Shown: positions 1 through 8,213 of the stretch, in pieces
How the letters are laid out: each line of letters starts with the position of its first letter
How positions within the stretch are numbered: the first letter of the stretch is position 1
From: Jeongeupia sp. USM3
GTDB taxonomy: Bacteria > Pseudomonadota > Gammaproteobacteria > Burkholderiales > Chitinibacteraceae
Reading direction: 5' to 3'
NCBI RefSeq assembly: GCF_001808185.1
Contig: NZ_CP017668.1
Coordinates: 1,550,001-1,614,000 of the forward strand
DNA: 64,000 nucleotides
Notes under the pieces: generated by a model
Database searches by the model: none
The model's input: the letters and a program-made list of their open reading frames with translations, nothing else
Told to the model about the DNA's origin: nothing
Position numbers and translations under genes: made by a program

Positions 1-31
1 GCGTCACCGCCAGTTTGTCGTCGAGGCTCAT
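1..31 (-). CDS. 5' end of a truncated gene, possibly cysH-like
   Basis: Only the first ten codons are inside the window: an ATG whose complement lies at 29-31, reading MSLDDKLAVT and running off the left edge. A GGAG Shine-Dalgarno sits six bases upstream, so the start is credible. It is co-directional with the TauE/SafE gene 38 bp away and lies on the far side of it from a CysB-type regulator, which suggests a sulfur-metabolism operon. N-termini like this occur in betaproteobacterial PAPS/APS reductases (CysH), but ten residues cannot prove that. Confidence 0.45.
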   Translation of the reverse strand, partial: MSLDDKLAVT

Positions 32-69
32 GCGAACTCCGGGTGGGTTGGGTTGCGGACGTGTACCGA

Positions 70-846
70 TCAAAATACCAGCTTGCCGCCGGTCACCACC
101 AGCATCACCGCCAGCAGCGGCCGCAGCACCTGGTCGGGGACCTTGCCGGCAAGCTTGCTGCCGACATAGATCGCCGGCAGCGAGCCGATCAGCAGGTTGA
201 GCAGCAGGTGCCAGTCGATGTTGCCGAGGCCGGCGTGGCCAAGGCCGGCGACCAGGGTCAGCGGCACGGCATGGGCGATTTCGGTACCGACGAGGCGGGT
301 CGTCGGCAGCAGCGGATACAGCAGGAACAGCGCGACGGTGCCGAGCGCACCGGCGCCGATCGACGTCAGCGTGACGATGACTCCCAGCAGCACGCCGACG
401 ACCACGGTATAGATATTGCGGCGCTCGTCCGGCATGGCCAGCCAGTCGCCAGCGTGGCGTTGCGCCAGTTTCAGCAGCGGCTGCTTGCAGATGATCGCGA
501 CCGCCGTCAGCAGCAGCGCAATGCCGAGGCCGTGCTTGATGACGCGGTTGATGGTGTCGGTATCGCCGTGCCAGTTGTGCAGCAGCAACACCGTGGCCGC
601 GGCGGCCGGCACGCTGCCGGCGGCGAGCCAGCCGGTGATCTTCCAGTCGATGTTGCGGGCACGCTGGTGGACGACGACGCCGCCCGCCTTGGTGATCGCC
701 GCATAGAGCAGGTCGGTGCCGACAGCCGTGGCCGGGCTGATGCCGAAGTACAGCAGGATCGGCGTCATCAGCGAGCCGCCGCCGACGCCGGTCATGCCGA
801 CGACGAAGCCGACCGCGAGCCCCGCAATGATGTAAGCCAGTTCCAT
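70..846 (-). CDS. TauE/SafE family sulfite/organosulfur exporter-like membrane protein
   Basis: A 258-residue integral membrane protein of the TauE/SafE (formerly DUF81) family, thought to move sulfite, sulfoacetate or related anions across the inner membrane. It has the family's two-repeat layout: an N-terminal glycine-rich segment (GMTGVGGGSL, about residues 17-26) followed by AVGTDLLYAAITK, and a second copy around residues 155-190 (SIGAGALGT, then VGTEIAHA). Several hydrophobic spans cover most of the chain. It is divergent from the CysB-type regulator at 951, and the 104-bp gap is a natural place for shared control. The sulfur substrate is inferred from that context. Confidence 0.85.
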   Translation of the reverse strand: MELAYIIAGLAVGFVVGMTGVGGGSLMTPILLYFGISPATAVGTDLLYAAITKAGGVVVHQRARNIDWKITGWLAAGSVPAAAATVLLLHNWHGDTDTINRVIKHGLGIALLLTAVAIICKQPLLKLAQRHAGDWLAMPDERRNIYTVVVGVLLGVIVTLTSIGAGALGTVALFLLYPLLPTTRLVGTEIAHAVPLTLVAGLGHAGLGNIDWHLLLNLLIGSLPAIYVGSKLAGKVPDQVLRPLLAVMLVVTGGKLVF

Positions 847-950
847 GCCGCGCCATTCCTCGATTCGAGCGGCGATGATAGCAACGGCTTTTATAGCAAC
901 TTAGATTGATATGTTAGGATAATAGAATCCTCGGTTATTTGATATCCGCC
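847..950. promoter_or_regulatory. Divergent tauE/cysB intergenic regulatory region
   Basis: The 104 bp between the two divergent start codons are visibly AT-rich compared with the flanking genes, especially 885-945. The part next to the regulator contains GATAAT-like hexamers (around 918-923) that could serve as a -10. CysB-type regulators usually bind and control the promoter of the neighbouring divergent gene. No precise operator can be assigned by eye. Confidence 0.4.
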
Positions 951-1892
951 ATGAAACTGCAACAGCTGCGCTACCTCGTCGAAGTCGCCAAACAGGGCCT
1001 GAACGTGTCCGAAGCGGCGGAAAAACTGCACACCTCGCAACCGGGGATTTCCAAGCAGATCCGCCTGCTCGAGGACGAGCTCGGCGTGCAGATCTTCATC
1101 CGCAACGGCAAGCGCGTCGTCGACGTCACCGCGCCGGGGCGCGAGATCCTGCGCATTTCCGAGCGGATGCTGATGCAGGCGCAGAACCTCAAGCGCATCG
1201 GCGAGGAGTTCGTCAACGTCGAGGGCGGCAGCCTGACGATCGCGACCACGCACACGCAGGCGCGCTACGCGCTGCCGAGAACGATCAAGGCCTTCCTGTC
1301 GCGCTATCCGAAGGTGCGTTTGTCCATCAAGCAGGGCAGCCCGACGCAGATCAGCGAAATGGTCGTCGACGGCGAGGCCGACATCGCGATCGCCACCGAA
1401 GGCATCGACCATTATCCCGAGCTGGCGATGCTCGACTGCTACGACTGGAACCGCGACATCGTCGTGCCGCAGGACCACCCGCTGACCGGGCTGACCCGGC
1501 CGCTGGCGCTCGCCGACGTCGCCGCCTACCCGCTGATCACCTACGACTTCGCGTTTACCGGCCGCAACAAGATCAACAATGCGTTCGAGGCCGCCGGGCT
1601 GGCGCCGAACGTCGTGCTGACCGCCATCGACACCGATGTGATCAAGACGTATGTGTCGCTGGGCCTCGGCGTCGGCATCATCGCGGCCATGGCGTTCGAG
1701 CCCGACCGCGACCACGGCCTCGTCGCGATCGACGCCGGCCACCTGTTCGAGCCGTCGACGACGCGGATCGGCGTGCGCCGCGACGCCTACCTGCGCGGCT
1801 ACGCCTTCGACTTCATCTCGCTGTTCGCGCCGCAGCTCTCGCGCGACATCGTCCAGGGCGCGCTGATGTGCGAGATCGACGACGGCGAATGA
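951..1892 (+). CDS. cysB: LysR-family regulator of the CysB/Cbl group
   Basis: A 313-residue LysR-type regulator. The N-terminal winged helix-turn-helix (LNVSEAAEKLHTSQPGISKQ, about residues 19-38) and the effector-domain motifs ATTHTQARYALP and GSPTQI match CysB/Cbl, where these Thr/Gln residues contact sulfate, thiosulfate or APS and N-acetylserine. Length is close to E. coli CysB (324). An in-frame TTG at 939 lies upstream, but the ATG at 951 starts the family-typical MKLQQLRYLVEV. It lies divergent from a TauE/SafE gene and is followed by a strong terminator, so it is probably monocistronic. CysB and Cbl cannot be separated here with certainty. Confidence 0.88.
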   Translation: MKLQQLRYLVEVAKQGLNVSEAAEKLHTSQPGISKQIRLLEDELGVQIFIRNGKRVVDVTAPGREILRISERMLMQAQNLKRIGEEFVNVEGGSLTIATTHTQARYALPRTIKAFLSRYPKVRLSIKQGSPTQISEMVVDGEADIAIATEGIDHYPELAMLDCYDWNRDIVVPQDHPLTGLTRPLALADVAAYPLITYDFAFTGRNKINNAFEAAGLAPNVVLTAIDTDVIKTYVSLGLGVGIIAAMAFEPDRDHGLVAIDAGHLFEPSTTRIGVRRDAYLRGYAFDFISLFAPQLSRDIVQGALMCEIDDGE

Positions 1893-1912
1893 GCCGATAA
1901 CACATTGAAAAG

Positions 1913-1942
1913 ACAACCCCGCCTGCGAGCGGGGTTGTTTCG
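1913..1942 (+). terminator. Intrinsic terminator after cysB
   Basis: A 10-bp perfect stem (1913-1922 with 1929-1938) and a six-base loop, followed by a T-rich run. It lies 20 bp after the stop codon, between two convergent genes. Confidence 0.85.
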
Positions 1943-1958
1943 TTTGGGGCCTGCAGAT

Positions 1959-2501
1959 TCAGAGCTTCTGCTGCGCCCAGAAGATGCCGGCGACGGTCTT
2001 GGCGTCGGTGATGCTGCCGTCGAGCACGCCGGCGAGCAGCGTCGACAGCGGCATCGCGACGGTCTCGACGAACTCGCCGTCGTCGAGCTTCGCCTCCCCG
2101 GCGGTCAGCTCGCGGGCGAGGAAGAGGTGGATTTCCTCGGTCGCATAACTGATGACCGGATGGGTCACACCGAGGTAATCCCACTGCGCGGCCGTATAGC
2201 CGGTTTCCTCTTCGAGCTCGCGCCGCGCACACGCGAGCAGTTCTTCGCCGGGGTCGAGCTTGCCGGCCGGGAACTCGACGAATACCCGGTTCAGCGGATA
2301 GCGGAACTGCCGTTCCATCAGCAGGCGGCCGTCCGGCAACACCGGAATGATCATCACCGCGCCCGGGTGCACGACGTACTCGCGCACCGCCTCGGTGCCG
2401 TCGGGCAGGCGCACGCGATCGCGGTTGATATGCAACAGTGCGCCGTCGTAAACACGTTCGCCGTCGATGCGGGTTTCGGTCAGATGGAGGTCGTCGTGCA
2501 T
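1959..2501 (-). CDS. nudF: Nudix hydrolase, ADP-ribose pyrophosphatase type
   Basis: A 180-residue Nudix enzyme expected to hydrolyse ADP-ribose and related nucleoside diphosphates to AMP plus ribose-5-phosphate. The Nudix box runs from about residue 80 to 102 (GKLDPGEELLACARRELEEE then TGY), matching GX5EX7REUXEEXGU with its Mg2+-binding glutamates. The preceding YVVHPGAVMIIPV and QFRYPL strands are typical of NudF/YffH. The reading frame stays open to 2585, but the ATG at 2501 starts a family-like N-terminus. It converges with cysB. NudF versus another ADP-sugar pyrophosphatase is not settled by sequence alone. Confidence 0.85.
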   Translation of the reverse strand: MHDDLHLTETRIDGERVYDGALLHINRDRVRLPDGTEAVREYVVHPGAVMIIPVLPDGRLLMERQFRYPLNRVFVEFPAGKLDPGEELLACARRELEEETGYTAAQWDYLGVTHPVISYATEEIHLFLARELTAGEAKLDDGEFVETVAMPLSTLLAGVLDGSITDAKTVAGIFWAQQKL

Positions 2502-2721
2502 GCGCGGGCGTCCATTAGAAAGGGCGGAAAACCGCAGTGTAGCGCCGATCCGCGTCGTGCCGGTGACAGCCCCGCGGGCGGACAAGCCCCCGGAACCAAC
2601 TCAAGCCCAAATAATCACACCGCACAAGCCGCGCGCGGGCGTTTATCCTCGCCGGCATATCAGTTGGAAGGTTTGAAGCCGGCCGCCAGTGCCGGCGCGA
2701 ATACAAAGGATGCATACCGTG

Positions 2722-3252
2722 ATGAAGAAAACACTGCTCGCTGCCCTCCTCGTCCTTTCCGCCACGGCGGCCCAGGCCATCGAAGTGACCGCCAGCGCTG
2801 GCGACGAATACCAGCACATCGACGGCAATGCCTCGCTGCTCGGCATCGACTTCTCGGCCGACTGGACCCACAACGACCATAAGGGCGAAGTCGGCGGTGT
2901 CGGCCTCGGCATCAAGCTGCCGGTGCCGGTCGTCGACGCCGCACTCGGCGTCAAGGCCGTCTACCTGTCGCCGAACGACATGGACAGCGAATACGCCGGC
3001 GCGCTCGGCGGCCGCCTGACCGTACCGCTCGGCGAACACTTCGCCGTCTACGGCAGCGCCTACTATGCGCCGGACGGTTTTGCCAGCGGCGACGTCAAGA
3101 CCTTCACCGATGCGGCGATCGGCGTGCGCTGGAACGTGATCAAGCCCTTGTCGATCGACGTCGGCTACCGCTATACCGCGATCGACCGCGACAACGGCGG
3201 CGAGATCCGCATTGCCGACGGCATCTACGGCGGCCTGGGCGTGCGCTTCTGA
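2722..3252 (+). CDS. YfaZ-family outer membrane beta-barrel protein
   Basis: A 176-residue secreted protein with a signal peptide (MKKTLLAALLVLSATAAQA, cleavage after residue 19). It continues as alternating amphipathic strands rich in Gly, Tyr and Val and ends in aromatic GGLGVRF, as expected for an outer membrane barrel. The pattern matches YfaZ (PF07437), a porin-like family of unknown substrate. An ATG at 2710 is also in frame, but the AAGGA at 2706-2710 gives better spacing for 2722. A bidirectional terminator follows at once, so it appears to be a single-gene unit. Confidence 0.75.
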   Translation: MKKTLLAALLVLSATAAQAIEVTASAGDEYQHIDGNASLLGIDFSADWTHNDHKGEVGGVGLGIKLPVPVVDAALGVKAVYLSPNDMDSEYAGALGGRLTVPLGEHFAVYGSAYYAPDGFASGDVKTFTDAAIGVRWNVIKPLSIDVGYRYTAIDRDNGGEIRIADGIYGGLGVRF

Positions 3253-3271
3253 TCTGCCATCGACCGGTACA

Positions 3272-3297
3272 AAAAAGGGGCCTCGTGCCCCTTTTTC
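3272..3297 (+). terminator. Intrinsic terminator after the YfaZ-like gene
   Basis: Stem 3272-3281 with 3287-3296 and a five-base loop, flanked by an A run on the left and a T run on the right, so it could stop transcription on either strand. It lies 20 bp after the stop codon. Confidence 0.9.
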
Positions 3298-3360
3298 TGT
3301 ATCTGCGCCGCACGCACCGCGCCGGGTAAGATGGCTGACCGCCCTTTGCCCGGAACAACG

Positions 3361-4230
3361 ATGAACGACAACTGGCTTCCCCCGCTGCTCGACCTGCTTG
3401 CCCGCGGCGAGCGCCTGCTGAACGAATACGAGCGCCGGCTGCCGGCGCTGCCGCCGGCCAACGACTGGCAGGCGCAGGCCTACCGCTGGCGCGCCTTCGG
3501 CGACCGCTGCGCACTGCAGCCGGTGCTGCACCCGCATACGATCACGCTCTCCTCGCTGTGCAACATCGACCGGCAGAAGGCGCTGCTCGTCGCCAATACC
3601 CGCCAGTTCGTCGAAGGCCGGCTTGCCAACAACGTGCTGCTGACCGGCGCGCGCGGCTGCGGCAAGAGTTCGCTGGTCAAGGCGGCGTGGAACGAATTCA
3701 AGGACCGGGGGCTGCGGCTGATCGAGGTCGAGAAGACCCACCTGACCGACCTGCCCGACATCGTCGAGCAGGTTGCCGGCCGGCCCGAGCGCTTCATCCT
3801 GTTCTGCGACGACCTCAGCTTCGAGGAAGGCGACTGGGGCTATCAGGCGCTGAAGACCGCGCTCGACGGCTCGATCGCTGCGCCAAGCGCCAATGTGCTG
3901 ATCTACGCGACGTCGAACCGCCGCCATCTGGTGCCGGAATATCTCAGCGAAAACGCGCAGACCCGGTATCAGGGCGAGGAGATCCACCTGTCCGAAGCGA
4001 TCGAGGAAAAGGTCGCGCTGTCCGAACGTTTCGGGCTGTGGCTGTCGTTCTACGGCTTCGACCAGAACGACTACCTGAACGCCTGCAGGCTGTGGCTGGA
4101 CCACTTCGGCATCGCCGGCTGGAACGAGCAGACCGAGCGCGGGGCGCTGCAATGGGCGCAGGGGCGCGGTTCGCGCAGCGGCCGGGTTGCCTGGCAGTTC
4201 GCCCGCGACTGGGCCGGCAAGGCCGGCTGA
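3361..4230 (+). CDS. DUF815 family P-loop ATPase
   Basis: A 289-residue AAA-type ATPase of the DUF815 family (PF05673); its cellular role is not established. The Walker A motif is GARGCGKSS (residues 96-104) and Walker B is FILFCDD (to residue 151), followed by a sensor-like IYATSNRRHL segment around residue 185. The frame is open from 3331, but MNDNWLPPLLDLL at 3361 is the usual kind of N-terminus. The next 240 bp contain only a repeat element. Betaproteobacteria often carry this family next to a MutT/Nudix gene, as here. Confidence 0.82.
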   Translation: MNDNWLPPLLDLLARGERLLNEYERRLPALPPANDWQAQAYRWRAFGDRCALQPVLHPHTITLSSLCNIDRQKALLVANTRQFVEGRLANNVLLTGARGCGKSSLVKAAWNEFKDRGLRLIEVEKTHLTDLPDIVEQVAGRPERFILFCDDLSFEEGDWGYQALKTALDGSIAAPSANVLIYATSNRRHLVPEYLSENAQTRYQGEEIHLSEAIEEKVALSERFGLWLSFYGFDQNDYLNACRLWLDHFGIAGWNEQTERGALQWAQGRGSRSGRVAWQFARDWAGKAG

Positions 4231-4237
4231 GCGCCGC

Positions 4238-4376
4238 TCATGCCCCAAGGGTACTTCGTGCCGGACGCAAATCCTGCTGGCAGTGTTGCGCTCACTTGCC
4301 GTACCGCTTGTTGTGACCGAAGGGAATCCCCGCGCGGCCCCTGAAGGGCGCCAGCGCCGTTGCACCGGATTGTGCC
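4238..4376 (-). repeat. Dispersed palindromic repeat, copy R1 (long class)
   Basis: This lies eight bases after the DUF815 stop. Its core is the reverse complement of the core in the other copies: GCTGGC near 4277, then CTTGCCGTAC near 4296, and GCCAGC near 4350 closing it. An internal insertion (GACCGAAGGGAATCCCCG, 4316-4333) is shared with R3. The left flank (TGCCCCAAGGG and on to CGCAAATCC, 4240-4274) matches R3 at roughly 30 of 34 positions in the same orientation. This is the most diverged copy and its edges are approximate. Confidence 0.7.
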
Positions 4377-4473
4377 AACGGCTCCCGGCGCCGGTGCGAT
4401 TCGCAGGATTGCCACCGTGCCACGGCCGTCGGCACGGTACAATCGCCGCCTCCCCTCCCTGCCCGTTTCCGCC

Positions 4474-5427
4474 ATGACCGTACCGCGCATCACCCACGTC
4501 GCCGCCGGCATCCTGCTGCGGCCCGACGGCACTTTCCTGCTCGGCAGCCGCCCGGCCGGCAAGCCGTACGCCGGCTACTGGGAGTTCCCCGGCGGCAAGC
4601 TCGAGGCCGGCGAAACCGGGCTGGATGCGCTCAAGCGCGAGCTGCACGAGGAGATGGGCATTGTCGTCACCGCGGCAACGCCGTGGCTGGTGCAGACCTT
4701 CACCTACCCGCACGCAACGGTGCGGCTGCAGTTCTTCCGCGTCACCGGCTGGGCGGGTGAGCCGCATCCGCACGAAGGCCAGTCGTTTGCCTGGCAGACG
4801 CCCGGCGCGCTGAACGTGTCGCCGATCCTGCCGGCCAACGGGCCGATCCTGCGCGGGCTGGCCTTGCCGCCGGTGCTGGCGCTGTCGAATGCGGCCGGCC
4901 TCGGGATCGACGACTGGCTCGCACGGCTGGACGAACGCTTAGCAAACGGCCTGCGCTGGCTGGTGCTGCGCGAGCCGCAGCTCGACGCCGCCGACTACCG
5001 CACACTGGTCACCGAAGTCCTGACCCGCTGCCGCCGTCACGGCTGCCGCGTGCTGCTGCACGGCGACATCGCGCTGGCGCAGCAACTCGGCGCCGACGGC
5101 GTGCAGCTGCCGGCACGCGTCGCCGCGACGCTCGAACGCCGCCCCCGCGGCATCGACTGGCTCGGCGTGTCGGCGCACGACGAGGCCGAACTCGCCGTCG
5201 CCCGGCGCATCGGCGCCGATTACGCCCTCGTCGGCCACGTTGCCGACACCGCGTCCCACCCCGGCCAGCCCACGCTGGGCTGGGACGGCTTTGCCGCGCT
5301 GACCGGTGCCGGCTGGCCCTTCCCGGTCTACGCGATCGGCGGCATGGACGGCAGCGATGTCGCAAACGCGCAGGCGCACGGCGGCCACGGCATTGCGCAA
5401 CTTTCAGCCGCATGGAGCAAGACATGA
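4474..5427 (+). CDS. mutT: Bifunctional Nudix (MutT-type) / thiamine-phosphate-synthase-like fusion
   Basis: A 317-residue fusion. Residues 1-130 form a MutT-type Nudix domain (THVAAGILLR; Nudix box GGKLEAGETGLDALKRELHE then EMG, about residues 40-62), expected to remove 8-oxo-dGTP from the nucleotide pool. Residues 170-317 resemble a ThiE/TenI TIM barrel (HGDIALAQQLGADGVQLPAR, then WLGVSAHDEAEL and YAIGG). This pairing is common in beta- and gammaproteobacteria; the second domain's substrate there is unproven. The frame is open from 4360, but ATG 4474 starts at the conserved domain. The stop overlaps the next gene's start (ATGA), so the two are translationally coupled. Confidence 0.85.
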   Translation: MTVPRITHVAAGILLRPDGTFLLGSRPAGKPYAGYWEFPGGKLEAGETGLDALKRELHEEMGIVVTAATPWLVQTFTYPHATVRLQFFRVTGWAGEPHPHEGQSFAWQTPGALNVSPILPANGPILRGLALPPVLALSNAAGLGIDDWLARLDERLANGLRWLVLREPQLDAADYRTLVTEVLTRCRRHGCRVLLHGDIALAQQLGADGVQLPARVAATLERRPRGIDWLGVSAHDEAELAVARRIGADYALVGHVADTASHPGQPTLGWDGFAALTGAGWPFPVYAIGGMDGSDVANAQAHGGHGIAQLSAAWSKT

Positions 5428-5876
5428 AAGACAAGATGTTGAAACGCGCGCTGCTGCGCGTCGCTGCAGTGCTGCTGATCGCCTTCGGCGCCGGCTGGTA
5501 TTACGGCTGGATTCACCCGCAGTACTGGTTCAGCAAACCGCACGCCAACACCATCGTCACCCAGCAGTGCGACGATCTCGCCGCCGGCTGCCGCTTCCGG
5601 CTGGAAAACCACGAGTACGAGCTCAAGAGCGCCGGCCCGGTCGGCACCAGGGCACCGGTCGAACTGGTGCTGAGCGGCAAGGCCGACAAGGTCAGCGCCG
5701 AGTGGGCGATGGCCGGGATGGACATGGGCAGCGCCCGCTACACGCTGCAGCAGGACGGCGAGCAATGGCGCGCGTCGACGATCCTGCCGGTCTGCAGCCA
5801 GAAGCGGCAGGACTGGCAGCTGACACTGGACATCGACCGCAACCGCATCGTGCTGCTGACCCGCTCGCAACCGTAG
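5424..5876 (+). CDS. Membrane-anchored protein of unknown function
   Basis: A 150-residue protein not recognised by family. One N-terminal hydrophobic segment (about residues 9-27) follows a basic start, so the rest (about 120 residues) probably faces the periplasm. That part has two cysteines close together (QQCDDLAAGC) and a third in PVCSQ, leaving room for a disulfide. The start at 5424 has GGAG seven bases upstream and overlaps the preceding Nudix stop as ATGA; another in-frame ATG at 5412 lacks such a site. It shares an operon with the Nudix fusion and converges with the SMR gene. Confidence 0.75.
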   Translation: MKDKMLKRALLRVAAVLLIAFGAGWYYGWIHPQYWFSKPHANTIVTQQCDDLAAGCRFRLENHEYELKSAGPVGTRAPVELVLSGKADKVSAEWAMAGMDMGSARYTLQQDGEQWRASTILPVCSQKRQDWQLTLDIDRNRIVLLTRSQP

Positions 5877-5881
5877 CGGCG

Positions 5882-6214
5882 TCAGTGGCTGCTGATCGTC
5901 GAGAACAGCTGGATCACGGCGACCCCGGCGATGATCAGCCCGATGCCGAGCCACGCCGCCAGATCGGGCAACTGGCGGTACAGCACGCTGGCGACCAGCG
6001 TCACCAGCACGATGCCGGCGCCGCACCAGATCGCATAGGCCACGCCGACCGGCACCGTCTTCATCACCTGCATCAGCAGATAGAACGCGCTGGCGTAGCC
6101 GAGCACGACGAGTACGCTCGGCAGCGGCCGGCTGAAGCTGTCGGACGCCTTGAGGCTGCTGGTTGCGATGACCTCGGCGACAATGGCCAGACCGAGCATC
6201 AGGTATGCATTCAT
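5882..6214 (-). CDS. Small multidrug resistance (SMR) efflux protein
   Basis: A 110-residue, four-helix inner membrane protein of the SMR family (EmrE/QacE type), which exports cationic compounds by proton antiport. The essential membrane-embedded glutamate is in helix 1 (GLAIVAEVIATSSLK, Glu14), and the family motif VPVGVAYAIWCGAGIVLV is in helix 3. Length matches the family. The start has a strong GGAGG upstream. It is divergent from a LysR-type regulator, which is likely to control it. Whether it works as a homodimer is not visible. Confidence 0.92.
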   Translation of the reverse strand: MNAYLMLGLAIVAEVIATSSLKASDSFSRPLPSVLVVLGYASAFYLLMQVMKTVPVGVAYAIWCGAGIVLVTLVASVLYRQLPDLAAWLGIGLIIAGVAVIQLFSTISSH

Positions 6215-6277
6215 TGTGTTTCCTCCTGCGAATGCGGCGCATCGTAGCCTGAGAAGGCGATGGCACTAAGTTAGAAA

Positions 6278-6296
6278 CCATCTGATAATCGGATGG
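6278..6296. promoter_or_regulatory. Candidate LysR operator between the SMR and lysR genes
   Basis: An inverted repeat, CCATC-N9-GATGG, ends at the base before the LysR start codon. It contains the ATC-N9-GAT spacing often seen in LysR-type operators (T-N11-A type). Binding here would block ribosome access or initiation of the regulator's own gene. Assigned by pattern only. Confidence 0.4.
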
Positions 6297-7211
6297 ATGA
6301 ATTGGACCCACGACCAACTCGCCACCTTTGTCACCGCCGTCGATGCCGGCTCGTTCTCGGCCGCCGCACGCCAGCTGGGCCGCGCGCAATCGGCCGTCAG
6401 TAGCGCGATCGCCCTGCTCGAAGCCAGCCTCGGCGTCACGCTGTTCGACCGCAGTGCGCGCATGCCGGTGCTGACCGAGGCCGGCGTGGCGCTGCTCGAC
6501 GAGGCGCGCGAGCTGCTGCGGCAGCGCCAGCACTTCGAGAACCGCGCCTTCGCACTCGGCAGCCAGGCTCCCGGCCGGATCACGCTGGCGCTCGACGAGG
6601 GCCTGCCCTACCTGCCGGCGATGCGCCTGCTGGCCGATTTCGCCGCCGCCTACCCGCAGCTCGCCGTCACCGTGCTCAACTGCTCGGCGGCCGAGATCGC
6701 CGAATGGGTTGCCGGCGGCCAGGTCGACGCCGGGCTGTCGTTCCGCCGGCTCGGCGACAACAGCGCGGTCGAGTCCGAAGCGGTCGGCGCGGTGCCGCGG
6801 GTCATCGTCGCCGGCGTCGGCCATCCGCTGGCGCAAGACGAGGCGATCGGCCGCAGCGCGCTCGCCCGGCACCGCCAGCTGATCGTCACGCCGCGCACCG
6901 GCAACGACGATGGCGACGAGCGCATCAGCGCCCAGATCTGGTATTCGGACAGCCTGTACGCGGTGGCCGAACTGGCGGCGCTCGGCGTCGGCTGGGCCGT
7001 CGTGCCGCGCAACGTCGCGCGCTACCCGACGCTTGCCGGCCGGCTGGTCGAGCTGGCCGGCGACGATGTCGCGTTCAGCGCGCTCGAAGTCCGGCTGTGC
7101 TGGCGCACCGGCCGCGGTGGCTGGCCGATCCTCGGCTGGCTGCGGCGCTATCTGGCCCGGGCGGTATTCGCCGGTGACGACGCGTCGCCACATCCGGCCG
7201 CCGGTGGATGA
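6297..7211 (+). CDS. LysR-family transcriptional regulator
   Basis: A 304-residue LysR-type regulator. The winged helix-turn-helix is at about residues 1-60 (FVTAVDAGSFSAAARQLGRA then QSAVSSAIALLEASLG), followed by a periplasmic-binding-protein-like effector domain (GRITLALDEGLPYLP onward). It is divergent from the SMR efflux gene, with an inverted repeat touching its start codon, so it probably controls that gene and itself. The effector cannot be named. Its last codons are 52 bp from the next gene on the same strand. Confidence 0.85.
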   Translation: MNWTHDQLATFVTAVDAGSFSAAARQLGRAQSAVSSAIALLEASLGVTLFDRSARMPVLTEAGVALLDEARELLRQRQHFENRAFALGSQAPGRITLALDEGLPYLPAMRLLADFAAAYPQLAVTVLNCSAAEIAEWVAGGQVDAGLSFRRLGDNSAVESEAVGAVPRVIVAGVGHPLAQDEAIGRSALARHRQLIVTPRTGNDDGDERISAQIWYSDSLYAVAELAALGVGWAVVPRNVARYPTLAGRLVELAGDDVAFSALEVRLCWRTGRGGWPILGWLRRYLARAVFAGDDASPHPAAGG

Positions 7212-7263
7212 CGCTGGCGGCCGGATTTGGAACAATGCGGTTTTTGCTCCCGCGCAGCCGCCC

Positions 7264-7731
7264 ATGCCCCGCCTGCCCATCGCCGTTGCCGCCCTGCTGC
7301 TGTCGCTGACCGCATCCGCCAAGGTCTACCAGTGGCGCGACGCCGACGGCCAGGTGCACTACACCGACCAGCCGCCGGCCGGCCAGACCAGCCGCGAGCG
7401 GACGATACGCCCGAACGTCGTCGGCAACGCCAAACCGGTCGCGGCCAGCGCGCCGCAGCCCAAGGGCGCAACCGTCGTGCTCTACACCAATCCGCAATGC
7501 GGTTCGACCTGCGCCGACGCGGTCGCGCTGCTCGACGCGCGTAAAGTCGAATACGAGGTGCGCAACCCGTCCAGCTCGGAAGCGCAACTGCTGGCGTTCT
7601 ACCAGGCAACCGGCCAGACCCAGCTGATCCCGCCGGTCCTGCAGATCGGCAACGACGTGTTCCGGATCTGGGATCCGCAACTCTGGTCGGCGGCGCTCGC
7701 CAAGGCCGGCTACCCGGCGACCAAGCGCTGA
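7264..7731 (+). CDS. DUF4124 and glutaredoxin-like domain protein
   Basis: A 155-residue exported protein: a hydrophobic signal sequence (about residues 1-19), a DUF4124 segment (KVYQWRDADGQVHYTDQPP, residues 20-38), then a thioredoxin-fold domain from about residue 72 (VVLYTNPQCGSTCADAVALL). The cysteines are spaced CGSTC rather than the classical CxxC; CxxxC spacing is found in this DUF4124 family. A LIPPVLQIG cis-proline strand supports the fold. It is probably a periplasmic redox or cell-envelope protein of unknown partner. The start at 7264 was chosen for its signal peptide; the frame is open upstream inside lysR. Confidence 0.8.
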   Translation: MPRLPIAVAALLLSLTASAKVYQWRDADGQVHYTDQPPAGQTSRERTIRPNVVGNAKPVAASAPQPKGATVVLYTNPQCGSTCADAVALLDARKVEYEVRNPSSSEAQLLAFYQATGQTQLIPPVLQIGNDVFRIWDPQLWSAALAKAGYPATKR

Positions 7732-7789
7732 GCCGTCAACGCGCCGGCGCCACCGGCGTTGTATTTCCGTTTCCCCACCGATGTGCCCG

Positions 7790-8212
7790 ATGAAACCCCT
7801 GATCCTGCTGTGCTGTACCGCCGCGCTGCTAGCCGGCTGCTCGAAGACCGACCCGAACTCGCCCGGCGCGCTGCGCCAGGCCATCTTCAAGGACATGCTC
7901 CGGACCAGCGAAACGCTCGGCGGCATGGTCCGCGGCCGCACAAGCTACGATCCGGCCGTGTTCAGCCGGGACGCGCTGAAGCTCAAGGCGCTGGCATCGG
8001 CACCGTGGTCGCACTTCCCCGAATTCGACGCCAGCGGCGCCAGCCATGCCAGCGCTGGGCAATTCAAGGCCGCAGCGCAACAGCTCGAGACCGCGACGAC
8101 GCAGCTCGCCGCGCAGGCTGGCCCGGCGGCGAGCATGGCCGACATCCGGCCGCGCTTTGCCGCGGTCGAAGAATCATGCGCGGCGTGCCACAAGGTGTTC
8201 CGGCCCGAGTAG
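7790..8212 (+). CDS. Class II cytochrome c (cytochrome c' type) lipoprotein
   Basis: A 140-residue lipoprotein with signal and lipobox LLAGC near residue 17. The rest is helical, and the haem-binding CxxCH motif lies at the very C-terminus (EESCAACHKVFRPE). A C-terminal CxxCH after a four-helix bundle is the hallmark of cytochrome c' / c-556. It should be a periplasmic, membrane-tethered haem protein for electron transfer or NO binding. The start at 7790 is preferred over an ATG at 7781 because MKPLILL begins a normal signal peptide. It converges with the K+ channel gene, with no gap. Confidence 0.85.
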   Translation: MKPLILLCCTAALLAGCSKTDPNSPGALRQAIFKDMLRTSETLGGMVRGRTSYDPAVFSRDALKLKALASAPWSHFPEFDASGASHASAGQFKAAAQQLETATTQLAAQAGPAASMADIRPRFAAVEESCAACHKVFRPE

Positions 8213-8213
8213 C

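Noticed and set aside
43..909. Long forward open frame opposite the TauE/SafE gene
   Set aside because: An Arg/Gln/Asp-rich shadow frame with no ribosome site; the reverse strand holds a recognisable membrane protein.
939..950. Upstream TTG start for the CysB-type regulator
   Set aside because: ATG 951 gives the conserved MKLQQLRYLVEV start; the four extra codons have no family support.
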